64,000 nucleotides of DNA from assembly GCA_963841855.1 (NCBI GenBank), contig CAWJEJ010000004.1, positions 124,001-188,000 on the forward strand, in the 5' to 3' direction. The DNA comes from CAXBBB01 sp963841855. GTDB taxonomy: Bacteria; Bacteroidota; Rhodothermia; Rhodothermales; BA12. Made by a program: the position numbers and the translations under genes. Of this stretch, positions 49,512-58,330 are shown one piece after another. Below the pieces are notes generated by a model. That model searched no databases and was not told the DNA's origin. It saw only the letters and a program-made list of their open reading frames with translations. The number at the start of each line of letters is the position of its first letter. Positions within the stretch are counted from its first letter, which is position 1.

Positions 49512-50327
49512 TCACGCCCGCTCTTTGGCTTCGATGAAGAGGGCCCGCATCAGCATGAACGCCGTCTCGGCGGCCTCGCTCGTAAACCAGTAGTTGACGC
49601 CCGCGCCGACGGCCGCTCCGGCGATCGGGATCGTCTGAAAGATCTTGCGGCTCACCAGCGTCTTGGCGATCTCGCGCGGCAGGTGGCGGTTCTGATCGCG
49701 CAGCGTGCCACTGACGCGCCCCCGGTAGGGCATGTCACGGCTCAGCGCGGCGGCGGCGACGCTGATCTCGCGCAGCGCTTCGTTCTTGGCTTCACGGCTG
49801 CCCGACGCCGCCACGTTCCAGATCGACAGCACCAACGGCCTGAACTCGGGTCCCTGCATCGGGAAGCCGTACGCCGCCGCGATCTGCTGAATCAGCCGCA
49901 GGTTGATGCCGAAGAGCAGCGGGATGTCGGCCATGATCAGGACGGCGCCGCCTAGCCCGGTTCCTGCGCCTTCGAGGGCTGCCAGGACGGCGTTCTCTTG
50001 CACCAACGACTTGGCGTAGGCGTCGAGCGCGTCGAGCGGGATCGTCCGTAGATCGGCGATCGTCTCGACGGCGATGCCCTGTTCGCGCAGCGCTTTGAGC
50101 GCGGCATTGGGGTCGTACGTCCACTGCGACGCGTCGTTGAGCACGTTGAGCAGCCCCTCGACCACGTCGCCGGCTTTGTCGGTCAGCGCGGCGGGCGCCA
50201 CCTGATCGACGGCCCAGTCGACGGGCTTCATCGCCCAGTTCATCGCTTGGGCCAAAACCGACGGCTCGGCGTGCTGCCACGCTTCGATGTCGCGGCGGAC
50301 GGTGCGTTCGTATTCGGTCAGGGGCAT
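49512..50327 (-). CDS. EcsC family protein
   Basis: A 271-aa protein of the EcsC family. Features are VDWAVDQVAPAALTDKAGDV, a Gly-rich hydrophobic segment (LEGAGTGLGGAVLIMADIPLLF), then INLRLIQQIAAAYGF and the C-terminal PIAGAAVGAGVNYWFTSE. EcsC was named from the Bacillus ecs transporter operon, but most members, like this one, are not beside ABC transporter genes, and their role is unknown. Membrane association is likely through the Gly/Ala-rich segments. Confidence 0.88.
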   Translation of the reverse strand: MPLTEYERTVRRDIEAWQHAEPSVLAQAMNWAMKPVDWAVDQVAPAALTDKAGDVVEGLLNVLNDASQWTYDPNAALKALREQGIAVETIADLRTIPLDALDAYAKSLVQENAVLAALEGAGTGLGGAVLIMADIPLLFGINLRLIQQIAAAYGFPMQGPEFRPLVLSIWNVAASGSREAKNEALREISVAAAALSRDMPYRGRVSGTLRDQNRHLPREIAKTLVSRKIFQTIPIAGAAVGAGVNYWFTSEAAETAFMLMRALFIEAKERA

Positions 50328-50397
50328 GGCGAGGCGGTCGAGATCAGATTCGGTCTTCTGCTACGAAGCGAGCGCGCGAAGGTTGGCGCCCATCCTC

Positions 50398-50425
50398 GTA
50401 GCGTCGGGGCATGCCCCGACGCTAC
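50398..50425. repeat. Perfect 28-bp palindrome between ecsC-like and ntrC-type genes
   Basis: The half-site is GTAGCGTCGGGGCA, followed directly by its exact reverse complement. It lies 3 bp after the stop of the leftward NtrC-type gene, so it could work as a terminator hairpin (14-bp stem less a minimal loop). No T-run follows. It might also be a dispersed repeat or a protein site. Confidence 0.7.
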
Positions 50426-50428
50426 CGG

Positions 50429-51916
50429 TCACGTCATGATGCCATATTTCTTGAGCAGCCGGTACATCGTCGCGCGTCCGATGCCCAGTTCGACGGCAGC
50501 CTTGTCTACATTGCCGTCGCACAGGCGGTAGGCGCGTTCTACGGCTTGCTGCTTGAGGTCTTCGATCGAGATGATGTCGCCGTCGTCGCTGCCCAGCGAG
50601 ACGCCGCCGCTTTCGTCGTCGAACGAGGGAGCAGCTTCGGTCAGGCTCGCGACCGACTCGGCGCGGGGCGGTGCGGGGCGCGGAGCGGGCGGTTCGGCCT
50701 GCTGTGCCAGCGGCATGCGGTCGGCCCACGGCGAGATCATGTTTCCGCTCTTGATCATCAGGTCGGATTCGCTTATTTCGTCCTCGTCCGAGATCAGGAT
50801 GGCGCGCTCGACGGCACTCTTGAGCTCGCGCACGTTGCCGGGCCAGTTGTAGTCGAGGATCGCCTTCTTGGCTTCGTAACCCAGCGTTTTGCCCTTGAAC
50901 TCCTGGTGCGCGCTCACGTAATCGCGCAGGAAGAACGTGGCGAGCAGCAGGATGTCGTCGCCCCGGTCGCGCAGCGGCGGCAGCGGGACGGGATATTGGA
51001 ACAGGCGGTAGTAGAGGTCCTCGCGGAACGAGCTTTCTCTGATCATCTGGAGCACGTCGCGGTTGGTGGCGCTGATCACGCGCGCGTCGAACTGGATCAT
51101 GTCGTTGCCGCCGACCCGGCTGATCTCGCGCGATTGGAGGGCGCGCAGCAGTTTGGCCTGCAAGTCCATGTCCAACTCGCCGATCTCGTCCAAAAAGATG
51201 GTGCCGCCGTCGGCCTGCTCGAACTTGCCGATCTTCTTCTTGTCGGCGCCTGTAAACGAGCCTTTTTCGTGGCCGAAGAACTCCGACTCCATCAGGTCGC
51301 GCGGAATCGCGGCGCAGTTGACGACGACGAACGGCCCTCTCTTGCGGTTGCTCGAAAAGTGGATCGCCTTGGCGACGAGTTCCTTGCCCGTTCCGCTCTC
51401 GCCGTGGATGGCGACGGTCAGATCGCCGCGCAAGGCCTTGTCGATCAGCTTGTAGACCTGCTTCATCGGGTCGCTGTCGCCGATCAGCCCGGCGATGGAG
51501 TAGCGCTTGCTGACCTCCGACCGGAGCGTGTCGACCTCCTGCTCCAGCTCCATCCGTTCGCGCACGCGCGATACCACGATCTCGAGCTTGACGATGTCGT
51601 CCTGCCCCTTGGTGATGTAGTCGTACGCACCCAGCTTCATCGACTCGACGGCGGTGTCGACGACGCCTTGCGCGCTCAGCATGACGACGTGCGTTTCCGG
51701 CGACTGCTCGCTCAACTTCTTGAGCGTATCGATGCCGCCGATGCCGGGCATCATGATGTCGAGCAGGACCAGATGCGGTTTGTCGGCGACGGCCGAGAGG
51801 GCCTCCTCGCCGCTCGTGAACACCCGGACCTGGTGATCCGGATTCTTCTCCAGGCGGTACGAGACCAGCCGGGCGTAGTGCGGATCGTCGTCGACGACGA
51901 AGATGCGAAATTTCAT
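50429..51916 (-). CDS. Sigma-54-dependent response regulator, NtrC family
   Basis: A 495-aa activator. Receiver domain 1-120 with FVVDDDPHYARLV and the phospho-acceptor Asp in LVLLDIMMPG; AAA+ domain with Walker A GESGTGKE, the sigma-54 contact loop GSFTGA (a common variant of GAFTGA), Walker B GTIFLDEIGELD and WPGNVRELKSAVERA; then a Pro/Ala-rich linker and a Fis-type HTH (AAVELGIGRATMYRLLKKYGI). It needs phosphorylation by a histidine kinase and sigma-54 RNA polymerase. No cognate kinase is adjacent; the NarL-type regulator gene lies 100 bp upstream on the same strand. Confidence 0.95.
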   Translation of the reverse strand: MKFRIFVVDDDPHYARLVSYRLEKNPDHQVRVFTSGEEALSAVADKPHLVLLDIMMPGIGGIDTLKKLSEQSPETHVVMLSAQGVVDTAVESMKLGAYDYITKGQDDIVKLEIVVSRVRERMELEQEVDTLRSEVSKRYSIAGLIGDSDPMKQVYKLIDKALRGDLTVAIHGESGTGKELVAKAIHFSSNRKRGPFVVVNCAAIPRDLMESEFFGHEKGSFTGADKKKIGKFEQADGGTIFLDEIGELDMDLQAKLLRALQSREISRVGGNDMIQFDARVISATNRDVLQMIRESSFREDLYYRLFQYPVPLPPLRDRGDDILLLATFFLRDYVSAHQEFKGKTLGYEAKKAILDYNWPGNVRELKSAVERAILISDEDEISESDLMIKSGNMISPWADRMPLAQQAEPPAPRPAPPRAESVASLTEAAPSFDDESGGVSLGSDDGDIISIEDLKQQAVERAYRLCDGNVDKAAVELGIGRATMYRLLKKYGIMT

Positions 51917-52017
51917 GCGACGCGGGTAGGGGTGGGCGTTGCGCCAATCTACGAACTGTGGAACGCTCGTCTCAGAATGATCTTCCCGGTTACGAAAAGA
52001 TCAGACCGAAACGGGTG

Positions 52018-52692
52018 TCACGAGAGCAAACCGATTTCTCCGGCGACGCGCACCGCTTCGGCGCGGCTGTGGACGCCCAGTTTTCGGTACATCGACTTGG
52101 TGTGACTCTGCACCGTGTGCGCGCTCACGAACAGTTCGTCGGCCGCCGAGGTGTCGGTGTGGCCCTGCGCCAGCAGCCGGAGCACGTCTTGCTCGCGCGG
52201 GGTCAAGCCGACCGACGCTCGCTGCTGCGACTCGCTGCGCCGCCGACGTTCTTCCCTGCGAACGTGCCCGATCAGCGCCGCCGCTGCCGACGGCGAGAAC
52301 GGCGCGCGTCCGTCGACGGCGTCGTAGAGTGCCGCGACGATGCGGTCGATGGGTTCGTCTTTTAGGAGGTACCCGCACGCCCCGGCCCACAGCGCGTGCC
52401 GCAACTTGTCCTCGTCCTCAAACACGGTCAGCATTACGACGACGAGGCCTGGCCAGCGGTCGCACGCCCGCCGCGTCGTCTCGATGCCGTCTAGCCCATC
52501 CATTTCGATGTCCATCAGCACGACGTGGGGGGCGCATTCAGGCGGCATCGCCTCCAGCGCGCGCAGCAGCCGTTCTCCGCTCGGCTCCGACGCGACGATG
52601 GTTACGTCCGGAAACAGCGCCAGGCGTTTTTGGAGGCTCTCGCGGAGCTTGTGCGCGTCGTCGGCGATGGCCAGGCGGAGAGGTTCGGTCAT
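52018..52692 (-). CDS. NarL/LuxR-family response regulator
   Basis: A 224-aa transcription factor. The receiver domain has LAIADDAHKLRESLQ, the acceptor Asp in VLMDIEMDGLDG and Lys in GYLLKDEPIDRI. A LuxR-type HTH follows: GLTPREQDVLRLLAQGHTD and FVSAHTVQSHTKSMYRKLGV. Proteins of this type pair with HisKA_3 kinases like the one at 54780-57671, which has no regulator gene beside it; the two lie about 2 kb apart on opposite strands with uppP and an outer-membrane protein gene between them. That pairing is an inference. Confidence 0.93.
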   Translation of the reverse strand: MTEPLRLAIADDAHKLRESLQKRLALFPDVTIVASEPSGERLLRALEAMPPECAPHVVLMDIEMDGLDGIETTRRACDRWPGLVVVMLTVFEDEDKLRHALWAGACGYLLKDEPIDRIVAALYDAVDGRAPFSPSAAAALIGHVRREERRRRSESQQRASVGLTPREQDVLRLLAQGHTDTSAADELFVSAHTVQSHTKSMYRKLGVHSRAEAVRVAGEIGLLS

Positions 52693-52909
52693 GGATAACG
52701 CGGAAGAGCCTACCGCGAATCTAACCGCGCGGCCGCTTCGCCACGTTGGAAACAGCCCGATCTACCCAGTTCTTGGGACGCCGACACCTCTCGAAACAGC
52801 CGCCGAGACCGACACGCCCCGCTCCGTACCGGCATCGGACGCACGGTCGTCTCGTACCGCAGCGGCAGAGCACGAGAAGCGCGCACGAGGGTCAGACTTC
52901 CTCGAAGGA

Positions 52910-53782
52910 TCAGATCAGCAGGAAGCCCAGCGCGGCGACGGTGAAGCAGTAGTACGCGAAATACTGCAACCGTCCCTGCTGCACGAACGAGAGCACGATC
53001 TTGATAGCGACGATGCCCGTTCCGAACGCGACGACCGTTCCCGTCAGAATCGGCAGCCAGTCGACCTGAGCGCCGGTTTCGATCAGTTCCATCGTCTTTA
53101 TCAGCGTCGCCCCGACGATGACCGGGAGCGACATCAAGAACGAGAAGTCGGCGGCGTCCTTGCGGTTGACGTTGAGGTAGATCGACGTGGCAATGGTCGA
53201 GCCGCTGCGCGAGATGCCCGGGATCATGGCCGCGCCCTGGGCGAGTCCGGCCAGCAGCGCTTTTCCGGCCGAGTACTGCCCGTCCGGGTTGGGTCGGAAG
53301 CGGATCAGCAGCAGCAGGATGCCCGTCACGACGAGCATGGCGAGCACCAACTTGGGGTCGCCGAAGAGCGATTCAAGTGTGTCCTTGAACAGGACGTAGA
53401 CGATACCCGTCGGGATCATCGACAGCAGCACGAACAGGACGAGACGCAGCGATGGCGTGCCTTCGGGTGCCTCGTGCGGCGCGTAGTCGAGCGTGTCGCC
53501 TTCGGTGTATTCGATGCGTCCCGGTGCCAGCGCTGCCTTCCAGCGCGACGGGCGAAACAGCAGCGGTACGCCCTTGCCGATCAGCCCCTTGATCCGCTCG
53601 AAGTAGACGACGCAGATGCTCAGAACGGTCCCAAAGTGGACGAACACCTCGAATGCGATATCGTCGGTCGACTCCACGCCCAGCAGGTATTCGCCCAGCA
53701 CCAGGTGGCCGGAAGAGGAGACGGGCAGAAACTCGGCGAGGCCTTGGATCAGCCCGAGCAGTGCGGCTTGCCAGACGGACAT
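52910..53782 (-). CDS. uppP: Undecaprenyl-diphosphatase UppP (BacA)
   Basis: A 290-aa inner-membrane phosphatase that recycles undecaprenyl pyrophosphate to the monophosphate carrier used in murein and polysaccharide synthesis; overexpression gives bacitracin resistance. Motifs: LIQGLAEFLPVSSSGHL with the catalytic Glu region and IPGISRSGSTIATSI with the phosphate-binding Ser/Arg. About eight membrane segments. An insert of about 30 charged residues (RIEYTEGDTLDYAPHEAPEG) follows the third helix. The ATG at 53782 gives the conserved N-terminus MSVWQAALLGLIQG. Confidence 0.95.
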   Translation of the reverse strand: MSVWQAALLGLIQGLAEFLPVSSSGHLVLGEYLLGVESTDDIAFEVFVHFGTVLSICVVYFERIKGLIGKGVPLLFRPSRWKAALAPGRIEYTEGDTLDYAPHEAPEGTPSLRLVLFVLLSMIPTGIVYVLFKDTLESLFGDPKLVLAMLVVTGILLLLIRFRPNPDGQYSAGKALLAGLAQGAAMIPGISRSGSTIATSIYLNVNRKDAADFSFLMSLPVIVGATLIKTMELIETGAQVDWLPILTGTVVAFGTGIVAIKIVLSFVQQGRLQYFAYYCFTVAALGFLLI

Positions 53783-53933
53783 GCGACGGGGGATTGATGA
53801 GACGGTCAAGATAGTCCGCGCCGTGCGCGCTAGCCGGCAACAAAACCGTACGCGTCGCCCGCGAAACCCCGACTTCTAGGGATACCGGTGGCCGGTAGCG
53901 GCGAGGGATGTTGAGGAAACGCCTTCCGATACC

Positions 53934-54665
53934 ATGCGCCTCTTTCTGCTCGCCTTCTTCCTACTGATTCCGTCAGCCCAAGCCCAGCGGTTCGCCTTCA
54001 CGCCGCCGGGCGACTCCGAAGACGTGATCGCGATGGGCTTTCACTACTCCACCAACCTCGAGTGGGTCGACAGCGACCGCATCACCTTCCTGTCGTACGA
54101 CGACAACGGCGCGGTCGTGGTCCGCGCCCAAACCATCACCGCCTACCTCGTCTACGGCCTGTTCGACGCGCTCGTGCTGGGCAACGACGAGGCCTTCGAC
54201 CCCGACATGCCGCGCGGCAAGGTGTTCGGGCCGGACGACGCCTACACGTTCGTCTTCGCAGAACTGTTGGCAGGTAAGACGCTATTCGCGACGCCCTTCG
54301 GCGAGTTCGGCGCATCGGTCGACGGCGGCTTCATCGGGCTTCAGAAGGGCGCGCAGTATACGCAGGGCGGCGAGGTCGATCTCATCGGCTACCTCGGCCC
54401 CGGACTGCTCTACACAGCACGCCCGATTTCGCGGCTCCACGTGCTGGGACACGTCGGCTACCACTTCCTGACCATGAACGACGCCGAATTCAAAGGACAA
54501 CGACGGCTGGCCGTCGACCTCGAAGCGACGTTCGCGCTCACGAGTTGGTTTGGCGTCTACGGCGGAATCCACTCGGATTCGTGGTCGGCCAAGACGCTCG
54601 CCACCGATAAGACGACCGACTTCAGCGCTACGGGATTGGCGCTGGGAATCGCATTTGTTTTGTAG
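53934..54665 (+). CDS. Probable outer-membrane beta-barrel protein
   Basis: A 243-aa exported protein with a signal peptide (MRLFLLAFFLLIPSAQAQ). The mature chain has many alternating strands with aromatic ends (ITAYLVYGLFDALVLG, AELLAGKTLFATPFGEFGAS, LHVLGHVGYHFLTM, FGVYGGIHSDSW) and ends in ALGIAFVL, a C-terminal hydrophobic strand ending near a terminal hydrophobic residue as in barrels. No named family was recognised. It lies divergent from uppP and upstream of the propeller kinase gene. Confidence 0.6.
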   Translation: MRLFLLAFFLLIPSAQAQRFAFTPPGDSEDVIAMGFHYSTNLEWVDSDRITFLSYDDNGAVVVRAQTITAYLVYGLFDALVLGNDEAFDPDMPRGKVFGPDDAYTFVFAELLAGKTLFATPFGEFGASVDGGFIGLQKGAQYTQGGEVDLIGYLGPGLLYTARPISRLHVLGHVGYHFLTMNDAEFKGQRRLAVDLEATFALTSWFGVYGGIHSDSWSAKTLATDKTTDFSATGLALGIAFVL

Positions 54666-54779
54666 CCGCGGGCGAGGGTGGTGGATGGAGCACAGGTCGG
54701 CGAGTAGGTTCACGCCTCCCGAATTGGACGGACCACGCTTGCGCCGCAGCGGATCGTGGAGTAGCATAGGTACTCTCCT

Positions 54780-57671
54780 ATGCGATGTGCCCGACTTCCG
54801 CACGCCGCAGCCGGATGGCTCGGCGTGCTCGTTCTGGCGCTTGTCGCTCCCGCCTCGGCACAACCGCTCTTCGACCGATTCACGCGGGCGAGCGGCCTGC
54901 CGTCGGACTACGTGATGGCGCTGCACCAGGACGCCGACGGCTTCGTCTGGTTCGGCACCGACACCGGCGTCGCCCGCTACGATGGGCGCTCGTTTCGCTC
55001 GTTCACGACAGCCGACGGCCTGCCGCACAACCTGACCTATGACTTCGCCGAGTACGACGGCACGCTCTACGTCGCCACGTTCCGCGGCCTAGCGAGGTGG
55101 ACGGGCAGCGGCTTCTCGACGGTCGCCGGGAGTGAGGGGCAGACGGTCGGACAACTCCTCGCACTGTCCAACGCGCTGCTCGCCCGCACGTCGGACGCGC
55201 TCTACCGCGTCGCAGGAGACTCGATGCACGTCGTCGGGCCGGGCGTCGACGCGATGGAGCGCATCGGCGGGGATCGGGCGTTGCTGTTCGGGTGGAGCGC
55301 CACGACGAGTGCAGCAACCGTGCTACCTGATGGGGGCATCGCGGTAGGTGAGGCCGATCTACTGGGCGGGGGAAGGCTACGGCACTTGTGGGTGATGCCA
55401 GGCGGCGACTCGGGAAGCGAAGCCATTGCCGGTGCCGTGGTCCCCGGAACACGCTACCTCAACTGGTACCGAGCGCACGTATCCGAAGACTCGATTCGGC
55501 TCGGCGAGCAGCTGCGGGCTCCGCAGGGAGGTGGTAGGCTGCGCGACGTGGAGCGCATCGACGCCGGGTTGATCGCCGGGGCCGAGCGCAGCGTGTGGCT
55601 GCTGCGAGATACGCTCGGAGCCGATTGGCGCAAACTGCTCGACAGTCCCCGTGTCGAGGACGTACTGGTCGACTACGAAGGCGGCACGTGGATCGGTACG
55701 TTCGGGCGAGGCGCGTACCGGCTCCGAGCGCTCCACCTGGCGCGTCTGGGCGAGGGCAGCGTCGTTCGGATGCAGCACGTTCCTGATGGCGACGTGCTCT
55801 TCACGACCGAAGCCGGTGTCTGGCGCTGCCGAAACTCCGAGGTCGCAACCGCCGCCCCCGAACTCATCGTCCAGAACGCCGGGACACGCGAAGTCATGCC
55901 GCTGGGGGGCGGACTGGCAATCAGCAACGGTCCGTCGCTGATCGTCTACGACGCGCAGACGGTCGACCAGATACGCACCGATCCGACAGCAACGCGCAAC
56001 TATTTGGTGTCGCACCAAGAGAGCAACTGGTGGAGCGGGATCGCGATGCGGGGCGACACGCTCTGGGGATCGACGTACGGTAACGGTATTCGGCGCTTCT
56101 GGCCCGGCGGGACGGACACGCTAGGCGTCGGCAACGGCGTGCCGGACCTCATCGTCGAGGGACTGACGACGCTCGGCCCGGACGTATGGGTGCTCACGCG
56201 CGGCAGCGGAGCCGGCGTCTACCGCGACGGCCGGTTTCGGACGTGGAATAGGGCGAGCGGATTGCCTTCGAACGTGGTGTTCTCCGCCTACCTCGACACG
56301 TTCGGCGACACGTGGCTAGGTACGGACCGAGGAGCCGCACGCGTCCGAGGCGATGAGTCCCAAACATTCGCCTCCGCCGGACTCGACGGACGCCGCCTGC
56401 TCGCCTTCTTCGAGCGCCCCGCCGATCCGGGCATCGTTTGGGGCGTCACGAGCAGCGCACTCGTCCGTTTCGACGCCACCGACGCTGAGCGTACACCACA
56501 GGTCGTGGGCGGCTTCGACCTCGTTCCGACGGCCGAGGCTAGCGTAACCGGAGCCGTCTACCTGGCTCAGCACGACCGGCTGCTGGTCGGGACGACGGAA
56601 GGCCTGGTCGTCGCCGATCTGTCGACGTTGCGCTCGGTCGCACCGCCTCGCATCGCGTTTACGAGCGCGCTGCTCGATGGTGTGGAGTCGCCCATGCGCC
56701 GCAACCCGGCAGGCGATTTCGACTTGGGCGAGTTGCGGCCCAACGTGCGCGAACTGTCGCTGGCGTTTACTCCACTGGCCTTCCAGAACCGGCTGGCTCG
56801 GGCCGAATACCGCTTGGAAGGCGGAGAATGGCGCGACGGATCGGCGCGGAGCCTGACGTTCGCTCCGCCGACGCCCGGCGTCCACCGCGTCGAGGTGCGA
56901 GCGGTCGGAAGCGACGGGCAGGTTTCAGCGCGAGTGCAGCGGCTCGCGTTCGTCGTGCTTCCGTCGTGGTGGCAGACCGCGTGGGCGCGCGTGCTCGGCG
57001 GGCTGGCGCTGATCGGGCTGGGCGTCGGAGGGACGCGGTGGGCCGTGGGCATGCGGCATCGCCGGGAGGTGCGCGAGCTCGAGACTCAGACGCGCGAGCG
57101 GCAGCGCATCAGCCGCGACCTGCACGACCACGTCGGTTCCCAGCTGACGGGCCTGATCGCCGGTCTCGAACTGGCCGAGCACGAGCGAGACGTCGGGCAG
57201 GTAGCCGAACTGCGCGGGGAAGCACGGAACGCCCTGTCGCAACTTCGCCGGACGGTTTGGGCGCTCGGCACCCGATCGGGCGACGCGTCCGAGCTGGCGC
57301 GCGAGATCGAACGGCACGTCGCCGAGCAGAGCCGCTTCGTCGCCCATCCGCACCTGGCGTTCGAGGCGCAGGTGGAAGTCGCACACGTACTGACGGCTAC
57401 CGAGGCGCTCCACCTGGTGCGAATCGCGCAGGAAGCCATCCAGAACGCGATCAAACACGCCAACGCCGACCGTATCGCGGTAGGCGTGCGGGCCGATGCG
57501 TCGGGAGTCGGCGTATCGGTCGTGGACGACGGTGCCTTCGTCCCTCCGAGCCCCCATAGCGGCTCGGGGCTGAGCTACGTCCGCGAGCGCGCGGCCGAGA
57601 TCGGGGCCGAGTTGACGCTCGACGGCGGTGACGTGGGGACGCGCGTCGAGGTGCGGTTGAGGCGGTCGTAA
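54780..57671 (+). CDS. Hybrid-less two-component sensor kinase with periplasmic beta-propeller (Reg_prop/Y_Y_Y)
   Basis: A 963-aa membrane kinase. After the signal sequence (LVLALVAPASAQP) comes a large periplasmic region of Reg_prop repeats, for example LPSDYVMALHQDADGFVWFG, TWIGTFGRGAYRL and GLPSNVVFSAYLDTFGDTWL. A Y_Y_Y domain follows (about 640-735, YRLEGGEWRDGSARSLTF). One membrane helix (WARVLGGLALIGLGVGG) leads to a HisKA_3 domain with phospho-acceptor His782 (RISRDLHDHVGSQLTG) and a HATPase domain (IAQEAIQNAIKHANA; GSGLSYVRERAAEIGA). No receiver domain is attached. In Bacteroidota such kinases often sense polysaccharide fragments. The NarL-type regulator at 52018-52692 is a plausible partner. 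Confidence 0.92.
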   Translation: MRCARLPHAAAGWLGVLVLALVAPASAQPLFDRFTRASGLPSDYVMALHQDADGFVWFGTDTGVARYDGRSFRSFTTADGLPHNLTYDFAEYDGTLYVATFRGLARWTGSGFSTVAGSEGQTVGQLLALSNALLARTSDALYRVAGDSMHVVGPGVDAMERIGGDRALLFGWSATTSAATVLPDGGIAVGEADLLGGGRLRHLWVMPGGDSGSEAIAGAVVPGTRYLNWYRAHVSEDSIRLGEQLRAPQGGGRLRDVERIDAGLIAGAERSVWLLRDTLGADWRKLLDSPRVEDVLVDYEGGTWIGTFGRGAYRLRALHLARLGEGSVVRMQHVPDGDVLFTTEAGVWRCRNSEVATAAPELIVQNAGTREVMPLGGGLAISNGPSLIVYDAQTVDQIRTDPTATRNYLVSHQESNWWSGIAMRGDTLWGSTYGNGIRRFWPGGTDTLGVGNGVPDLIVEGLTTLGPDVWVLTRGSGAGVYRDGRFRTWNRASGLPSNVVFSAYLDTFGDTWLGTDRGAARVRGDESQTFASAGLDGRRLLAFFERPADPGIVWGVTSSALVRFDATDAERTPQVVGGFDLVPTAEASVTGAVYLAQHDRLLVGTTEGLVVADLSTLRSVAPPRIAFTSALLDGVESPMRRNPAGDFDLGELRPNVRELSLAFTPLAFQNRLARAEYRLEGGEWRDGSARSLTFAPPTPGVHRVEVRAVGSDGQVSARVQRLAFVVLPSWWQTAWARVLGGLALIGLGVGGTRWAVGMRHRREVRELETQTRERQRISRDLHDHVGSQLTGLIAGLELAEHERDVGQVAELRGEARNALSQLRRTVWALGTRSGDASELAREIERHVAEQSRFVAHPHLAFEAQVEVAHVLTATEALHLVRIAQEAIQNAIKHANADRIAVGVRADASGVGVSVVDDGAFVPPSPHSGSGLSYVRERAAEIGAELTLDGGDVGTRVEVRLRRS

Positions 57672-57744
57672 CCTCTCACCCTGACATTCAGCACGTACGA
57701 GAGGCGTCAGGGCGGAAGTCGCGCAGGCGTTCCGATCTTACGCC

Positions 57745-58275
57745 ATGCCTGACCTGCTCCGCTTCGACTTCGCCGCTCCCCTGCTACCGCCTCGCGAGGG
57801 CACGATGGGGATGCCCCACATCCCGCTTCCCGTCGACGTAGCCGCCGCCCTGCTGGGCGACAAACCGCGCCGCGTCGATGGTGTGATCGAAGGGCAACCG
57901 TTCGGCCGCGCGCTGCAAGGCTCGACGCCGGAGACGCTCCACATCCAGTTTGGCCGGACGGTCCTCAAAGACATCGGCAAGGAGATCGGCGACTGGGTCG
58001 AGGTGGAGTTGTGGGCCGATCCGGATCCGAACCATATCGAACTGCCCGCCGAGTTCACGGCTGCTCTGGACACCGACGACCGAGCGCGCGACCGCTTCGA
58101 GCGCATGACGCCCGGTAAGCGGCGCTCGCTGTGCTACTACGTCACGTCGGCGAAGCGGGACGAAACCCGCGCCAAACGAGCCCAGGAGCTCACCCATCAG
58201 CTGAGCACCTACACGCTCTACGCCGACAAGCTGCTGCGCAAGCGAGGCATCGTACCCGAAGGAGCAGACGAGTAA
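57745..58275 (+). CDS. YdeI/DUF1905 family protein
   Basis: A 176-aa cytosolic protein. The first 100 residues resemble DUF1905, a small beta-barrel (MGMPHIPLPVDVAAALLG, RVDGVIEGQPFGRALQG, VLKDIGKEIGDWVEVELW). The rest matches the YdeI/OmpD-associated helical tail (LDTDDRARDRFERMTPGKRRSL; YYVTSAKRDETRAKRAQEL). Proteins with this two-part layout are common and uncharacterised. It follows the kinase gene by 73 bp. Confidence 0.83.
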   Translation: MPDLLRFDFAAPLLPPREGTMGMPHIPLPVDVAAALLGDKPRRVDGVIEGQPFGRALQGSTPETLHIQFGRTVLKDIGKEIGDWVEVELWADPDPNHIELPAEFTAALDTDDRARDRFERMTPGKRRSLCYYVTSAKRDETRAKRAQELTHQLSTYTLYADKLLRKRGIVPEGADE

Positions 58276-58330
58276 CAACAGGCGGGCGATGCGCGGAGTA
58301 GGTTGTCGGCTCAACTCGAACCCCACGACC

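Noticed and set aside
50411..52105. Long rightward open frame (564 codons) across the NtrC-type gene
   Set aside because: Antisense to a complete sigma-54 activator with all motifs; no signature of its own.
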